A DNA stretch of 64,000 nucleotides from JAEUKA01 sp035328405 (GTDB lineage: Bacteria; Myxococcota_A; Polyangia; Palsa-1104; JAEUJZ01): NCBI GenBank assembly GCA_035328405.1, contig DAOLIT010000005.1:1-64000 (forward strand). The letters are read 5' to 3'. The position numbers and the translations under genes were made by a program. Below, piece after piece: positions 62,449 to 64,000 of this stretch (within the stretch, counting starts at the first letter, position 1; every line of letters starts with the position of its first letter). The notes beneath the pieces were generated by a model, which was given only the letters and a program-made list of their open reading frames with translations, ran no database searches and had not been told where the DNA came from.

Positions 62449-63328
62449 GGGGGCCCGGAAGTACGTCGCACAGCGCCCTTGCCTGCGCCGGGGTTGCAAT
62501 CGATCGCCCCACCTCTTTTGCGACAGACACCAGTGCCTCGATGAGCTTTCCGTTCGACTTGGTTTTGTCTCCGTTCGGAAGGTAGAACGTGTCTTCGAGG
62601 CCTGTTCGCAGATGTCCGCCTAGCTCTGCCGCTCGACGGTGGACGGCCCACACTTCCCTTTGTCCGATTCCGATGGTCTGGAAGTGGGACCCTTTCGGGA
62701 GTTCCGCACACAGAAGCGGCAGCCACTCCGGCTTGCACGGCATTCCGCTCGCAACTCCCATCACAAACGAAACGTGAATCGGTCCTTTTAGCAGACCCAC
62801 CTGTTGAAAAAGACCAATCGATCGCACAATCCCAGTATCAAAACATTCGCACTCCGGCACCGTCCCAACCGCTTGCATCGCCGCGAGCATTTTTTCGATT
62901 TTTTCCACCGGATTGTCAAACACCAAAGGGGGCCACGCCCATCGCCCATCCGAACGTGTTTTCAGGTAATTCAGGGACCCCGCATTGAGCGCCGCGAGTT
63001 CTGGACGAATTCGACCCAGACACGCAATCGGCGCACTCACATCCATTCCAATCACCCCCGTAGACATGTTCACCAGGATGTCCGGCACCCGCGCCCGAAT
63101 CGCCGAGTCAATCTCTGCCACCACGTCTTCTTCCCACGTCGGAAAACGCCCCATTCCCGGAGCCTGTTGTCGGTAGTGACAATGGACCACCGTCGCCCCT
63201 GCATCGAACGCTTCATGCGCTGCCTGCGCCATTTCTGCCGCCGTCACAGGCACTGGATGCGCCGCCGGGTCCGTCAGCACCCCCGTTAGCGCGCACGTAA
63301 TCACCACTGGGTTTTCTGTTTGGCTCAT
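62426..63328 (-). CDS. BKACE-family beta-keto acid cleavage enzyme (DUF849)
   Basis: 300 residues. VVITCALTGV at the N-terminus, the zinc HxH in VVHCHYRQ, NMSTGVIGMDV and GLEDTFYLPNGDK are family signatures. Kce (3-keto-5-aminohexanoate cleavage) is the founding member; it condenses a beta-keto acid with acetyl-CoA. The substrate here is open. Overlaps the sigma-54 activator gene by 23 bp, so the two are likely co-expressed. Confidence 0.9.
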   Translation of the reverse strand: MSQTENPVVITCALTGVLTDPAAHPVPVTAAEMAQAAHEAFDAGATVVHCHYRQQAPGMGRFPTWEEDVVAEIDSAIRARVPDILVNMSTGVIGMDVSAPIACLGRIRPELAALNAGSLNYLKTRSDGRWAWPPLVFDNPVEKIEKMLAAMQAVGTVPECECFDTGIVRSIGLFQQVGLLKGPIHVSFVMGVASGMPCKPEWLPLLCAELPKGSHFQTIGIGQREVWAVHRRAAELGGHLRTGLEDTFYLPNGDKTKSNGKLIEALVSVAKEVGRSIATPAQARALCDVLPGPHGSQKGV

Positions 63329-63369
63329 CCTGTGACCCTATCAAATTCCTACAAACGCGTACCCCTTAA

Positions 63370-63396
63370 AAAATACATTTCTCCGATTCCGGTCAA
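63370..63396 (-). promoter_or_regulatory. Possible promoter of the BKACE gene
   Basis: On the minus strand TTGACC (63396-63391) and TATTTT (63375-63370) are 15 bp apart, a short spacer. It lies about 40-70 bp before the ATG and its -35 overlaps the stop of the upstream FG-GAP gene. Confidence 0.2.
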
Positions 63397-64000
63397 TTCG
63401 AGCGGTTGAGGAATACGGTCAGCCGGTTGCTTGCCGCGTGGCTCACCACCAAGTCAAGTTGGCCTTTCCCGTCGAGATCAGCGATCGCAATCGCACTTGG
63501 CGTGCGGTCCACCAGCAACCGTATCGGGGGTTCAAAGCCTCCCCCTCCCCGACCAAACATCACCCCTATCGTGGGAAGTGCCGCATCACACATGGCCAAA
63601 TCCAACAATCCATCCTGATTGATGTCTCCGCTGGCAAGACACGTCGGACCATACCCCGGAAGTCCCAGATAGTAATCGAAATCGGCGGGCGTGTTTGTGA
63701 CCGCCGGTCCCCCTCCGAAACTCCCATCCACAAGACCCTTGTTCAGGAAGACATGCAGAGAACTACTTTTCGCGCTGACCACCGCCAAGTCCGGTTTTTT
63801 GTCCCCGTTCAACTCAGCGGAAAGCAAGTCCGTCGGTTCGTTTCCAGCCGTAAACGTCGTCGCAAACGACAGCCCCTTCATCAGTTCTCCCCCGAGCAGC
63901 ACGCTGATGTTCCCGATCCCCTGAGCGGTGCGAATCACTGCCACATCCTGTCGCAAATCGTTGTTGAAATCCGCCATCGCCAGCCGTGTCAGCGAATCCC
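63393..64000 (-). CDS. FG-GAP repeat protein, 5' end outside the window
   Basis: About 202 residues are visible, open to the right edge (SLTRLAMADFNNDLRQDVAV), so the start is missing. FG-GAP blades repeat: DFNNDLRQDVAVI, ELNGDKKPDLAVV, DINQDGLLDLAMC, DLDGKGQLDLVVS. It is a further member of the surface beta-propeller group seen at 3-5.7 kb. It lies 64 bp upstream of the BKACE gene on the same strand. Confidence 0.85.
   Translation of the reverse strand, partial: DSLTRLAMADFNNDLRQDVAVIRTAQGIGNISVLLGGELMKGLSFATTFTAGNEPTDLLSAELNGDKKPDLAVVSAKSSSLHVFLNKGLVDGSFGGGPAVTNTPADFDYYLGLPGYGPTCLASGDINQDGLLDLAMCDAALPTIGVMFGRGGGGFEPPIRLLVDRTPSAIAIADLDGKGQLDLVVSHAASNRLTVFLNRSN

Overview
The window is a gene-dense chromosomal segment from a Gram-negative, high-GC, didermic bacterium. 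It most resembles Myxococcota (the former Deltaproteobacteria). The reasons are an FHA-linker-TonB/AgmX-like C-terminal protein, many lipoproteins with FG-GAP or Cys-rich modules, a DUF6748-Kazal lipoprotein, frequent GTG/TTG starts and a sigma-54 activator. That placement is inference. There is no rRNA or tRNA gene, no prophage, no insertion sequence and no CRISPR array that I can see.

Layout. 1-6.3 kb: palindromic direct repeats, a small lipoprotein, a frameshifted gene, an O-methyltransferase, and three envelope proteins (two paralogous FG-GAP lipoproteins). 6.4-13.3 kb: sixA, an AlkA-type glycosylase, then a riboflavin operon ribD-ribE-ribBA-ribH-nusB ending in a lipoprotein. The RibBA protein has lost the zinc ligands of its GTP cyclohydrolase half. 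13.3-20.6 kb: a nucleotidyltransferase, a lipoprotein, a GH13 amylase-family lipoprotein, and a scoA-scoB-pfkB-flavin reductase operon. 20.6-25.5 kb: priA coupled to an orphan ABC-2 permease, a lipoprotein with three tandem FKBP domains, and a truncated nucleotidyltransferase remnant.

25.6-33.8 kb (minus strand) is the most striking block: eight closely packed genes. In transcription order they encode a coiled-coil protein, a PspA/IM30-like protein, a substrate-binding domain fused to an OmpA peptidoglycan-binding domain, an ABC permease, an ABC ATPase, a membrane coiled-coil protein, a Ycf46-like AAA+ ATPase and a TerB-like protein. Five of the seven junctions lie within 3 bp of abutting or overlap. 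I read this as one envelope-stress or membrane-maintenance machine built around an ABC transporter; the function is inference.

33.9-50.8 kb: trxB, a FadL-like porin, the FHA-TonB protein, a kinase-aminotransferase-coaD operon, a 1215-residue mosaic lipoprotein, an RCK-domain channel-like protein without a recognisable K+ filter, a YdeP-type molybdopterin oxidoreductase, a HIT hydrolase and a Kazal lipoprotein. 50.8-64 kb: xerD, a quinone-oxidoreductase-like MDR protein, lpdA, an RND efflux pair whose last gene overlaps a GGQ release-factor-like gene, a 22-bp tandem palindromic array of about 21 units between two convergent genes, a sigma-54 activator with a degenerate receiver, a BKACE (DUF849) enzyme, and a 5'-truncated FG-GAP gene at the right edge.
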